Assembly (NCBI GenBank): GCA_024280755.1
Contig: JAJRPN010000028.1
Span: 59,667 to 123,666, forward strand
DNA: 64,000 nucleotides
Direction of reading: 5' to 3'
Source: Planctomycetota bacterium
Lineage (GTDB): Bacteria > Planctomycetota > Phycisphaerae > Phycisphaerales > UBA1924
The notes beneath the pieces are model-generated. The model had not been told where the DNA came from. It did no database searches and saw only the letters and a program-made list of their open reading frames with translations. The translations under genes were made by a program, and so were the position numbers. Of the stretch, positions 39,144 to 48,912 are shown one piece after another; within the stretch, counting starts at the first letter, position 1; each line of letters begins with the position of its first letter.

Positions 39144-40718
39144 GTGAAGATCAAGACCGATGAAATCGTCTCAGTAATCAAGCAAGAAATTGAAAACTTT
39201 TCCAGCGAGCTGGAGATCTCAGAAGTAGGGCGCGTTGTCGAAGTCGGCGACGGTATTGCTCGCATCTATGGTCTCTCAAAGGCGATGGCTGGTGAACTTA
39301 TCGAGTTCGAATCCTCAGAAGGCGCCGTCATGGGCCAGGTGATGAACCTCGAAGAAGACACCGTCGGTGCCATCATCTACGGCAACTTCCTCACGGTCAA
39401 AGAAGGCGACACCGTCAAAGCGACTGGTAAGCTTCTTGAAGTGCCTGTTGGCGAAGAACTCCTCGGGCGCGTGGTTGACCCATTGGGCAATCCCATCGAT
39501 GGCGGCCCCGCACTAGGCCACACCAAAACCGCACTCGTTGACATCATCGCTCCGGGCATCGCTGCTCGTCAGCCAGTTCACGAACCACTGCAAACCGGCA
39601 TCAAAGCGATCGACGCGATGATCCCTGTTGGCCGCGGGCAGCGCGAGTTGATCATTGGTGACCGCAAGACTGGGAAGACCGCGGTTTCACTCGACGCGAT
39701 CATCAACCAGAAGCAATACTGGGGCACAGACGACGCGGTTGTTTGTATCTATGTTGCGGTTGGTCAGAAAGAATCAACGGTTGCAGGCGTGGTCCAGACG
39801 CTGCGTGATGCCGGCGCGATGGATTACACCATCGTCGTCAACGCGGGTTCATCTGACCCTGCACCATTGCAGTACATCGCTCCCTACTCGGGCACCGCGA
39901 TGGGTGAGCACTTCATGTGGTCGGGCAAAGAAGAGGGCAAGACTCTCACCAGTGGTGCGAAGTATCCTAAGCATGTGTTGGTTGTTTATGATGACCTTTC
40001 TAAGCAGGCTGTTGCCTATCGCCAGCTTTCGCTCTTGCTCCGTCGTCCTCCAGGGCGTGAAGCATTCCCAGGCGATGTGTTCTACCTGCATAGCCGATTG
40101 CTCGAACGCTCAACCAAGCTCTCCGATGAGCATGGTGCGGGTTCATTGACTGCGTTGCCAATTATTGAAACACAGGAAGGCGATGTTTCTGCATACATCC
40201 CAACCAATGTAATCTCGATTACCGATGGCCAGATCTACCTCGAACCAGAACTCTTCTTCTCAGGCGTTCGTCCTGCGATTAATGTGGGTATCTCGGTTTC
40301 GCGTGTAGGCGGTGCTGCTCAGGTGAAAGCCATGAAGAAGATCGCGGGTTCACTGCGATTGGACTTGGCTGCGTATCGTGAGCTCGAAGCATTTGCTCAG
40401 CTTGGTACTGATCTTGACAAAGCGACCAAGGCTCAGCTCGATCGCGGTGCTCGTATGGTGGAGTTGCTCAAGCAGCCTCAGTATGTGCCTCAGAATGTAA
40501 CCAACCAGATCATCTCGATCTATGCGGGGACTAAGGGTTTCCTTGATACTGTCGAGTTGACCAAGGTCGCCGCATTCGAAAAAGCAATGCACGAATACTT
40601 CCAAACTTCAGCCAAGGGTGTGTGGGATGCCATCAACGAAGCGAAGGCGCTCAATGATGATATTGAGAAGCAACTTGTTGAGGCGTTGAACAATTTTAAG
40701 GCGGGTTGGAACGGGTAA
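39144..40718 (+). CDS. atpA: F0F1 ATP synthase subunit alpha
   Basis: [17 protein letters not shown] Walker [22 protein letters not shown] start after AGGAGAG; ORF track extends to 39120. Confidence 0.96.
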   Translation: MKIKTDEIVSVIKQEIENFSSELEISEVGRVVEVGDGIARIYGLSKAMAGELIEFESSEGAVMGQVMNLEEDTVGAIIYGNFLTVKEGDTVKATGKLLEVPVGEELLGRVVDPLGNPIDGGPALGHTKTALVDIIAPGIAARQPVHEPLQTGIKAIDAMIPVGRGQRELIIGDRKTGKTAVSLDAIINQKQYWGTDDAVVCIYVAVGQKESTVAGVVQTLRDAGAMDYTIVVNAGSSDPAPLQYIAPYSGTAMGEHFMWSGKEEGKTLTSGAKYPKHVLVVYDDLSKQAVAYRQLSLLLRRPPGREAFPGDVFYLHSRLLERSTKLSDEHGAGSLTALPIIETQEGDVSAYIPTNVISITDGQIYLEPELFFSGVRPAINVGISVSRVGGAAQVKAMKKIAGSLRLDLAAYRELEAFAQLGTDLDKATKAQLDRGARMVELLKQPQYVPQNVTNQIISIYAGTKGFLDTVELTKVAAFEKAMHEYFQTSAKGVWDAINEAKALNDDIEKQLVEALNNFKAGWNG

Positions 40719-40749
40719 AACCTTCTTTTTTCAAACAATAGATTCATAG

Positions 40750-40776
40750 AAAACGCCCCGGACCGGGGCGTTTTTG
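40750..40776 (+). terminator. Rho-independent terminator after atpA
   Basis: AAAACGCCCCGGACCGGGGCGTTTTT. Confidence 0.92.
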
Positions 40777-40879
40777 CTGTTGACAGCGAGTTCTCGGACG
40801 GGTATGGTGGGTTGCAAACTGCGAGCGATTGGTGTCGATGGCTGTGGTTTTGAATAGAGGGACTCGTAAGGGGATAGAG

Positions 40880-42547
40880 ATGAAGAAAATGTTTTTACAG
40901 AGTAAGACTATTGCGAGACTTGGTTTCTTTGTCGTTGGCGGTGCTGTGACAGCAGGAGCTTACGGACAACAGAGTCTCGCATCGAGTAGATTTGACACTG
41001 ATACAGAAGGTTGGGTTGGGCAAGATTTCACTGGTTTATGTTCGACACTGACTCCTCAAGGGGGCTTCAGCGGGTCATTTGTGGCATCGGGTGGATTGCC
41101 CGGAGGATATTTTACTTATCGTGAACCCGCGTCTTCTGGAATTAAGCCTTTCTTTCGTGCGAGTTTGCTATTTCAGGGCGATTTTTCAAACGCATATGGT
41201 GGATTTCTAAAGTACGACAGGCGGATGTTTCCTGGCGCTAGTTTTTTTAGTGCCCGAGATGTCCATTTGCAAGGAGTTGTAGAGGGGCAAGTGGTAACAC
41301 TTATTGGTGATTCAAAGGCTCGCCCATCGTGGGCGTGGCGTGCGTCGTGGGTGCCACTAATTGAAGGTGCTTGGAGATTCGAAACATGTGAGGGGGCTTA
41401 TGCTACGGAGAGTCAGGTTCGTGATGTACTTGCCAATTTGACTGAGGTTTTTATAAATGCTGAGTATCGTCAAGGGGTTGAAGATCTTGATATCGATAAT
41501 GTTATAATTCTTGGCCCGCCAATCGGTCCGATGAGTACCTTTGAACAGGATGTCGATGGGTGGACAATAGCTGGTAGTGCAACTCTCAGTTGGTATGATT
41601 CTCCTGGAGATAGCCCGCAATGTATTCAAGCAGAAGATAACACTGCAGGCGTGGAGCATATTTTTGTTGCGCCAGAAAAATTCAGTGGCGATCAATCAAG
41701 CGCTATCGGTCGAACATTAGAGTTGGATTTTTGGGCAAGCCCGGGTGGTTCAACTGTGCCAGACGGTGGGGCTCCGGGCTTTGTTCGTGTTTTGGGTGCC
41801 AACGGGGAAGTCTTGCTTTATCACAATGCAAAGTTGCCTATTACGGGTGGAGAGTGGAGACATCATTCAATACCGCTTTTACCTTCTCCGGCATGGACAA
41901 GGGGAAGCGATCAAGAACTGGCTACTGCTGAGGACTTTGAGCAAGTATTTGGTAATATTGATAAACTTGCGATTCGAGGCGAGTATGCATCTGGCGATGA
42001 AACCGAGCGCCTAGATAATGTTGTGTTTGGTATCAGTACTCCATCTGTGGTCATCTCGGTTAATGGGGTGATTGACAGCTTGGTGTGCATGTCTAGTTCG
42101 TTGTCAGTTGAATCAGTCATAGGTGGGGAGGGGCCCTTTGATTTTTTCTGGCAAGTTGAGTCGCCTGAGAATAGCGGGATTTATGTGAATTTAGCTGATG
42201 GCATATTCACTGAACTTGTCACGGGGTTTGAAATAAATGTTCAGGGAGTTGGTGCCGAAACTCTCGATGTATCCGGATTTGATCGAGGAGATAGAGTGAG
42301 TAATGCCCGATTTGTGGTGATTGTTTCAAATCCTATTGGGAGTGTGAGGAGCAATCGAGTTACGGTTGATCTAGATTGTTGTCCCGCCGATTTGACCGGC
42401 GATGGGTTATTGAACTTCTTCGATATCTCTGCTTTCCTGATGGCCTTTGCGGATGCAGATCCATCTGCCGATTTTACGGGCGATGGGTTGTTCAACTTCT
42501 TTGATATCTCCGACTTCCTCGCAGCCTTTGCTGCCGGGTGTCCATAA
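40880..42547 (+). CDS. secreted protein with C-terminal GC-type dockerin domain
   Basis: signal peptide MKKMFLQSKTIARLGFFVVGG; C-terminus ADLTGDGLLNFFDISAFLMAFADADPSADFTGDGLFNFFDISDFLAAFAAGCP. Confidence 0.88.
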   Translation: MKKMFLQSKTIARLGFFVVGGAVTAGAYGQQSLASSRFDTDTEGWVGQDFTGLCSTLTPQGGFSGSFVASGGLPGGYFTYREPASSGIKPFFRASLLFQGDFSNAYGGFLKYDRRMFPGASFFSARDVHLQGVVEGQVVTLIGDSKARPSWAWRASWVPLIEGAWRFETCEGAYATESQVRDVLANLTEVFINAEYRQGVEDLDIDNVIILGPPIGPMSTFEQDVDGWTIAGSATLSWYDSPGDSPQCIQAEDNTAGVEHIFVAPEKFSGDQSSAIGRTLELDFWASPGGSTVPDGGAPGFVRVLGANGEVLLYHNAKLPITGGEWRHHSIPLLPSPAWTRGSDQELATAEDFEQVFGNIDKLAIRGEYASGDETERLDNVVFGISTPSVVISVNGVIDSLVCMSSSLSVESVIGGEGPFDFFWQVESPENSGIYVNLADGIFTELVTGFEINVQGVGAETLDVSGFDRGDRVSNARFVVIVSNPIGSVRSNRVTVDLDCCPADLTGDGLLNFFDISAFLMAFADADPSADFTGDGLFNFFDISDFLAAFAAGCP

Positions 42548-42664
42548 CCATTTGAATTGTGCCATTTTGCTCCTTCAGAGGCCAAAATTAGTATTCTGGC
42601 ATCGAATTTCGTGTGAAACTTGTTGCTGTTGTGGTACACTTGGGGCGAAAGAGGGAAATGAACT

Positions 42665-43099
42665 ATGAGATCGAATATGAATACTCGTCGTCTTGTTGCT
42701 GGAGCTTTGGCTTCGATTGCCATCGCGGCCGCCGGTGCAACCGCCGGCCCGAGCGGTGGGGCGTTTGAAATTGTTTCGTACACCATCGACGCGGGGGGCA
42801 CAAGCTCAACCGCCGGCGGCTCGTACGAACTCGCAGGCACCATCGGCCAGCCAGATGCTGGCGCCGAGATGACTGGCGGCTCGTTCTCGCTTACCGGCGG
42901 GTTCTGGGCAGGGGTGAGTTCTGCTGTCGTTTGTGATGCAGATCTCAATGGTGATGGCTTCCTCAACTTCTTTGATATCTCCGCGTTCTTGGGCTTGTTC
43001 TCTGCGATGGATCCGATTGCCGATTTTAATGACGACGGTTTATTCAACTTCTTCGATATCTCGGCCTTCCTCGTCGCGTTCTCGGCAGGGTGTCCGTAA
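42665..43099 (+). CDS. small secreted protein with C-terminal GC-type dockerin domain
   Basis: signal peptide; C-terminus ADLNGDGFLNFFDISAFLGLFSAMDPIADFNDDGLFNFFDISAFLVAFSAGCP. Confidence 0.9.
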   Translation: MRSNMNTRRLVAGALASIAIAAAGATAGPSGGAFEIVSYTIDAGGTSSTAGGSYELAGTIGQPDAGAEMTGGSFSLTGGFWAGVSSAVVCDADLNGDGFLNFFDISAFLGLFSAMDPIADFNDDGLFNFFDISAFLVAFSAGCP

Positions 43100-43165
43100 G
43101 ATCGATGGTTGAAAACTTGGTTTTATCTTTCGGCATCCATTGAGTATGGGTGCCGATTTTTATGT

Positions 43166-43203
43166 AAAAAAACACCCCTTGAATCAACCGATCCAAGGGG
43201 TGT
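43166..43203 (-). terminator. Rho-independent terminator for the minus-strand dockerin gene
   Basis: ACACCCCTTG…CAAGGGGTGT stem followed on the minus strand by a T7 tract. Confidence 0.85.
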
Positions 43204-43233
43204 GAGGTTGTATTCGCAGAAGCGATCGATGTG

Positions 43234-45384
43234 TTATGGACAGCCTTGGCTGAAGAGCCCGAGGAATGCCGAGACATCGAAGAAGTTGATCACGCCATCA
43301 CTGTTGAAATCTGCTGCAAGATCGCCAGCACTAAACAGGCTGAGGAACGCGGAGATATCAAAGAAGTTCAATACGCCATCGCTGTTGAGATCGGCCAGGC
43401 AAGTTGTGCCGTTGGGGCAATCTGGTGCGATGACACAAACTTCGATCGAGCAGCACTCTTCAAGCGATGCGTCGTGCATGGTCATCAAGAAGCAGACTTC
43501 TTCGCCGGGGTTTGCACCACAGATAGTCAGTGTTACGGTTTCTGTGCCGTAGCTGAGCATCGGCGGGTAGTCCCATCGGCTCGAATCAACATTGCCAGTA
43601 TCGATGGTGATCCCGGCGGGTGATATTGGAACGAAATACGAGTAGAAAATGTCGTCGCCGGTGAGGTTGTCGACATCAAATGTATAAGTGAAGCAGCCTG
43701 CGACGCCATCAACCGTACAGTCGATTTGTTCGTCATGAATCTGGGCACAGTCACAATCGGGGACGATGATACAGTGTTCAATCGAACAACATTCTTCAAA
43801 GTCTGCGGTGTTGAGGCTCAGCGTGAAGCAGAGCTCATCGCCGGGCAGCCCGCCGTTGAATGTGAGCGTGACCTGTGTGGTGTCGCCATCAAGAAGCAGG
43901 CTCGGTAGTGTGATGATCCCGAAGGGGACGATACTAAAGCCGGCATCTGGAAGCACGAGCAGGTATTGCACATCTTGACCCGAGTTGTTCGTCAGGTCGA
44001 AGGTGAGTGTGTAGTTGCCTGATGTATCGAGATCACACAAGAGTTCTTCATTGGTGATGGTTGCACATGGGCCTTGGATTGGTCCGGGGCATGAGATTTC
44101 GACCGAGCCGATTCCTCGTTTGTCTTGATCGATAGTGTCTTCGTCCATGTCGATCAGGATTGAATCTGGCATATCGCCGCCACCTTGTGGGAGCCCTTGG
44201 ATGCCGTAGATATTGTTTGGCACGCCAAGTGTGAGTGCGTCACCAGTTACCCAGACGCGATCGTCTGGAGCCCCAGCGTATGAATAGTCACACCCGCCTG
44301 CGCTGTCTGCACTCGGTACGCCTGCGCCGACATTGTAAATATCTGGCGATGGGATCCATCGCCCTTGATCATCACAGATGTATTCGAGCGCCCGCGATTG
44401 ATGCGGAATGGTGTTGAATCGTCCGGTATCCAAATCGGTTTGCATCGAGCGTTCAGCGACCATCATTCTGCCGGTGGACGAGAATGCGATGTCGGAAACA
44501 GGGTTCGAATAATTACCTAAGTATGCGGGGATGGTGATTTCGAGTTGCTCTGTTCCGCCAATAAAATCGCCCAATGCGTCATAGGCAACCGACCAGACTT
44601 GATTGGCACCTGCGACTGATTGAGCACCTTGGTCTTCTACCCAGATGGAGTAGTACACGCGCCCGTTGAAAGACTGAACCGCCCAAACTCGCTCACCAAG
44701 GGGGGCTGCGCCCGGGAGATCTCCAGCTTCAGGGGTACAGTCCGAGACTATACCCGTTGCATGATCCCAGGTGCTCAGGCATACGCCCGAAGCATCGATG
44801 CGATAGATCCGCCCGTCTTCAAAGTTTGAGACATAGACCATCTGCTTGACCACATCAAAGCAGAGATTGCCAAGCCCAGGATATGATTCTGCAACACCAA
44901 ACGGCGAGGCTGCGATCAGCGGGGCACTGGTGTTGGGCAGGGTGGCGAAGACGGTGGGGACGCCGGTGACGGAATCGATCTTGAACACCTGTGCGGGGGT
45001 TCCACCGATTGCACCAATAATGTCGACGCCATAGATCGACGAGTTGGCAGCAAAGATGTTGCCTTGGTCATCGAGTGCGACGCCAAAGATTTGCCCCATC
45101 TGCGAGCGAATCCAATCTGGATGAGAGTAGACATTGGTGAGCCAGCTCACACCAAGCGGTGCGGTTGTCTGATCGGTAAGGTCGTACACATTGAGCACGC
45201 CTTGTAGATTATCTGCTCGCCATTGCGAACCCACGGCGATCTGGCCGCCTCCGAAGAGTTGATACTTATCATCTTGAAACTGTGGCCGTTCTCCGTCGCA
45301 ATCTCCTGGTCCAACATCGGCCAATGTCGGTGAGATCGCTGTCGCGACTGCTGCTGCAGCCACGATCCATGTGTTCTTGAACAT
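43234..45384 (-). CDS. large secreted protein with beta-propeller-like region and C-terminal GC-type dockerin domain
   Basis: start at MFKNTWIVAAAAVATAISPTLAD; C-terminus ADLNSDGVLNFFDISAFLSLFSAGDLAADFNSDGVINFFDVSAFLGLFSQGCP. Confidence 0.87.
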   Translation of the reverse strand: MFKNTWIVAAAAVATAISPTLADVGPGDCDGERPQFQDDKYQLFGGGQIAVGSQWRADNLQGVLNVYDLTDQTTAPLGVSWLTNVYSHPDWIRSQMGQIFGVALDDQGNIFAANSSIYGVDIIGAIGGTPAQVFKIDSVTGVPTVFATLPNTSAPLIAASPFGVAESYPGLGNLCFDVVKQMVYVSNFEDGRIYRIDASGVCLSTWDHATGIVSDCTPEAGDLPGAAPLGERVWAVQSFNGRVYYSIWVEDQGAQSVAGANQVWSVAYDALGDFIGGTEQLEITIPAYLGNYSNPVSDIAFSSTGRMMVAERSMQTDLDTGRFNTIPHQSRALEYICDDQGRWIPSPDIYNVGAGVPSADSAGGCDYSYAGAPDDRVWVTGDALTLGVPNNIYGIQGLPQGGGDMPDSILIDMDEDTIDQDKRGIGSVEISCPGPIQGPCATITNEELLCDLDTSGNYTLTFDLTNNSGQDVQYLLVLPDAGFSIVPFGIITLPSLLLDGDTTQVTLTFNGGLPGDELCFTLSLNTADFEECCSIEHCIIVPDCDCAQIHDEQIDCTVDGVAGCFTYTFDVDNLTGDDIFYSYFVPISPAGITIDTGNVDSSRWDYPPMLSYGTETVTLTICGANPGEEVCFLMTMHDASLEECCSIEVCVIAPDCPNGTTCLADLNSDGVLNFFDISAFLSLFSAGDLAADFNSDGVINFFDVSAFLGLFSQGCP

Positions 45385-45665
45385 GGTGAATACCCCTCTT
45401 CTGTTGTCGGGTTCCCCTCTTAGGGGCAACCCCTCTCCATATTTCTGTCTCGCATACGGTACGCGAGAACTGGTGTTGGCTCAGAAGCCAAGCTCAATAC
45501 GCCAAATCGAATGCTGGCGATTGATTGGGCGACTGTACCAAAAAAAGCCAGCTATTGCAAACTTGAGAGTGTTGGTTCGTAAATGCTTTTTAGAAAGCGA
45601 GTTGCTGGGATGTGCTGTTTTGAGAACGCGGTTTTTGATCGTTCATTCGTGTCTATACTTTCCAG

Positions 45666-47210
45666 ATGAAGAGGGATTTATCTCAGGCAACTCGATCGAA
45701 TGCCCAAGATTCATCTCCGCGAGTCGGTTGTCCATCGGCTATGAACGAAGATCTTGATCCTGAAGTTGCGTTTGAGTGGCCTCGTGATGCGATGCGCGAT
45801 GGGGATTGGTCTGTTGCTGGTGTGCGTTGGCGTGTGATGCGCAAGGTCTATCCAGATCATCCTGCACCCTGGTTCCAGGGCATCGCTTCTCATTTGCGTG
45901 CTGGCGAGCTCGATCAGGCTCAAGGCTTGATCGATATTGCCAAAGACAAATATCCAAATCATCCCAGTGCGTTGATTCTTCCAGCAGAACTCGCCATCAA
46001 ACATAAGCAATGGCCGATTGCTCAAGGCCTTGTTTCGCAGGCTCAAGAACTGCATGCAGCAAACCCGCAAACATGGATTATCAGTGCAGACCTTGCCGAG
46101 CTTCGTGAAGACTTTGAAGAAGCATCGGCATGCCTATGCAAGGCGATTGAATGCGCGCCCGATCGCCCCAACCTACTCAAGCGATACGCCGAGTTGGCGA
46201 TGGATGCTGAAAAGTATGAAGAAGCCCAAAGGCGGTGGGGGATCTTGCGTGATCGGTTTCCAGAAGTGCAAGCCGGGTATCAACGCGGGGCGCAGGCTGC
46301 GAGTTTGGATGGAGACAATGCGCTTTCCAAGGATTTGCTTCTCAAGCTCAAATATGGCCCAGAATATATATCACCAGATGAGCATATCGAAACGAACCAA
46401 GCGAATCAAGCTGACCAAGCTGTTCATGCCAAGCCTAGCCAGTCGCCTTTGATGATGTTGTTCGGGTTGATCTGGACGAAGGCGATGTTTAATCTGCATT
46501 CTGAGGTTCGGCGAAACTACCTGAGCTTTGGGTGGTGGGTGATTGAGCCTTTGATGTATATGGCGGTCTATCAGCTTGTTTTTGGGTTGTTGCTCAATCG
46601 TGGGGGCGAGAACTATTCGGTTCTGTTGATGACCGGATTAATCCCCTGGATGTGGACGCTCAAAGCGATCAGCGCATCGAGCGGGAGTATTTTCGGCGGG
46701 CAGAGTTTGATGCTTCAGGTCGGGGTGCATCCGATCATGTTCCCAATGGTGATGCTTGTGCAGGCGACGGTCAAACAGATCCCGGTTTTTATCTTGCTCA
46801 TGGGCTTTGTGTGGTTTAACGGGATCGGGCCGGGCTCGCATTGGCTGATGCTTTTACCGATCATGCTTGTCCAACTCTTGTTTACCACAGCTGCGTCGTT
46901 GGCGGTCGCGGGGATCATGCCCTTTGTGCGAGATTTATTGAATCTTGTGCCCACAGGGCTCACGCTGTTGATGTTCTTGTCTGGTATTTTTTATGACTAT
47001 CGCACCATCGACGAAAAATGGCACAGCCTATTCTTGCTCAACCCGGTCGCGTTTTTGATTAAGTGCTATCGGGAGGTGCTTGTTGATCAGGCTGCTCCAG
47101 ATTTCTCGGGACTCGCATGGCGAGGCGTGTTGTGTGCGATCGCTTGCGGCTTGCTCGTGGTGATGTATCACCGATTACGGTATGTGTATCCTCGTGCGGT
47201 GATGGAGTAA
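45666..47210 (+). CDS. TPR-domain/ABC-2 type polysaccharide export permease fusion
   Basis: N-terminal helical TPR-like repeats (about 240 aa), then LHSEVRRNYLSFGWWVIEPLMYMAVYQLVFGLL…PIMFPMVMLVQATVKQIP…LNPVAFLIKCYREVL. Confidence 0.85.
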   Translation: MKRDLSQATRSNAQDSSPRVGCPSAMNEDLDPEVAFEWPRDAMRDGDWSVAGVRWRVMRKVYPDHPAPWFQGIASHLRAGELDQAQGLIDIAKDKYPNHPSALILPAELAIKHKQWPIAQGLVSQAQELHAANPQTWIISADLAELREDFEEASACLCKAIECAPDRPNLLKRYAELAMDAEKYEEAQRRWGILRDRFPEVQAGYQRGAQAASLDGDNALSKDLLLKLKYGPEYISPDEHIETNQANQADQAVHAKPSQSPLMMLFGLIWTKAMFNLHSEVRRNYLSFGWWVIEPLMYMAVYQLVFGLLLNRGGENYSVLLMTGLIPWMWTLKAISASSGSIFGGQSLMLQVGVHPIMFPMVMLVQATVKQIPVFILLMGFVWFNGIGPGSHWLMLLPIMLVQLLFTTAASLAVAGIMPFVRDLLNLVPTGLTLLMFLSGIFYDYRTIDEKWHSLFLLNPVAFLIKCYREVLVDQAAPDFSGLAWRGVLCAIACGLLVVMYHRLRYVYPRAVME

Positions 47211-47216
47211 GTGGTC

Positions 47217-47873
47217 ATGGAGCCTGTCGTTTCACTTGTTGATGTTGGTGTGCGGTACAAACGCAAGGGGAGTATTTTTCGCCGATCGTCCTACTACCAA
47301 GCGTTGGAATCGGTGAATCTTGAAATCTTCCCTGGCGAAACGCTTGGCGTGCTTGGCCGAAATGGTGCAGGAAAATCGACGCTCTTGCGTGTGCTCGCCG
47401 GGATATTGCATCCTGATCAAGGCGAAGTCATCAACAACGGCCACTCCGTATCGCTCTTGGCGTTGCAAGCCGGTTTTGATCCTGTACTCAACGGACACGA
47501 AAACGCGATTCTGAGCGGAATGCTCCAAGGGCTCACCCGCAAAGAGGTGACGAGCCGAGTCGATGAGATCCGTGAGTACGCAGACATCGGCGAGTTCTTC
47601 AACGAGCCGGTGCGGACTTATTCGACAGGGATGCGTGCTCGGCTCGGTTTCGCGATCGCTACGATTACGCGTCCCGATGTGCTGTTGATCGATGAGGTGC
47701 TTGGGGTGGGTGATCAAGAGTTTCGTGAGAAGTCGGAGCAGACACTGACTACAAGAATTAAATCTGGGCAATCGGTTGTGCTTGTTACGCATTCACAGGC
47801 TCAGACAAGGCATTTGTGCGATCGTCTCGTGGAGCTAGAGCACGGTCTGGTACATGCGGTGGAGCGGGTATAG
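47217..47873 (+). CDS. ABC transporter ATP-binding protein, polysaccharide export (Wzt/KpsT-like)
   Basis: VLGRNGAGKSTLLRVLAGI, YSTGMRARLGFAIAT, DVLLIDEVLGVGD. Confidence 0.95.
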   Translation: MEPVVSLVDVGVRYKRKGSIFRRSSYYQALESVNLEIFPGETLGVLGRNGAGKSTLLRVLAGILHPDQGEVINNGHSVSLLALQAGFDPVLNGHENAILSGMLQGLTRKEVTSRVDEIREYADIGEFFNEPVRTYSTGMRARLGFAIATITRPDVLLIDEVLGVGDQEFREKSEQTLTTRIKSGQSVVLVTHSQAQTRHLCDRLVELEHGLVHAVERV

Positions 47874-47944
47874 GCATTCCTTGTGCTCGATGACTAGTAT
47901 CGAGAGCCTCTGCTTGAGTGCGTTTTTAAAGGATTTTACATCAA

Positions 47945-48874
47945 ATGATCAGCAGTTTTATCAATTCCAAGTTTGAGAGTCAGGTCCAAGATCGCATTGC
48001 GCAACTGCCTGAGGATGCCTCGTTGCATGATCTCTTTGGCGGCTGCTCTGATGAGCTCTGGCTTTGGGTGCTCACCCAAGGACGCAGGACAATACCTCAG
48101 ATTACAAGTTTGCTCCCGACTCTTCCCGATGAGCAGCTTCAGATGCAGTACACCGGCAAGAGCGGCGACGATGGATTGAATCAAGCACTTAGCGCGATCA
48201 GTGTTATGCGTGACGGGGCCGAGCGGTGCGGGTTTGATCTGAGTAAACCTGACATGAACATTTTGGACTTTGGGTGTGGTTGGGGACGGATCACCCAGAC
48301 TTTGCTCAGAGATACACAAATCAAGAATCTTGCCGGGGCTGATGTACAGCAGGGAGTGCTCGATATGTGCGTACAGAGCGGGCTGAGTTGTCAGTTCTCG
48401 TGTGTTGAGCCATGGCCTCCAACGAAGCTCGAGTCGGCGTCCTTTGATCTGATCTTTGCATATTCTGTATTTAGTCATCTTTCCCAAGAGAATCACATGG
48501 CGTGGGTTGAAGAGTTGGCATCGAAGCTCAAGCCTGGCGGCGTGCTCGCGGTCACCACTCGTCCTCGATCATTTATCACGATGGTCAAAGAGTTGCGATC
48601 TCGCAAGGATCTGCCGGCGCATGCCAATGGTGCCGCAGCGGCGTTCATGGATACCTCGGCATGGTTGGGTCGATATGATGCGGGCGAGTTTTGCTTTGAT
48701 ATCGCCGGAAGCGGGGGGAAGAATCTCGCAGGCGGATATTATGGTGAGGCGATCGTACCCAAACAGTTTATCGAGCGTCATTGGAGCAAGTTCTTTGATC
48801 GCATCGAGTTCATCCATGCTCATGAGCACGGCAAGTTCGATCAGAGTGTGATCATCGCTCGGCGAAGCTTGTAA
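47945..48874 (+). CDS. class I SAM-dependent methyltransferase
   Basis: MNILDFGCGWGRITQTLL, DLIFAYSVFSHLSQENHMAWVEELASKLKPGGVLAVTTRP. Confidence 0.9.
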   Translation: MISSFINSKFESQVQDRIAQLPEDASLHDLFGGCSDELWLWVLTQGRRTIPQITSLLPTLPDEQLQMQYTGKSGDDGLNQALSAISVMRDGAERCGFDLSKPDMNILDFGCGWGRITQTLLRDTQIKNLAGADVQQGVLDMCVQSGLSCQFSCVEPWPPTKLESASFDLIFAYSVFSHLSQENHMAWVEELASKLKPGGVLAVTTRPRSFITMVKELRSRKDLPAHANGAAAAFMDTSAWLGRYDAGEFCFDIAGSGGKNLAGGYYGEAIVPKQFIERHWSKFFDRIEFIHAHEHGKFDQSVIIARRSL

Positions 48875-48912
48875 GAGTCATCAACTGAGTGTCTGAAAAT
48901 TGAGGGCGACCA

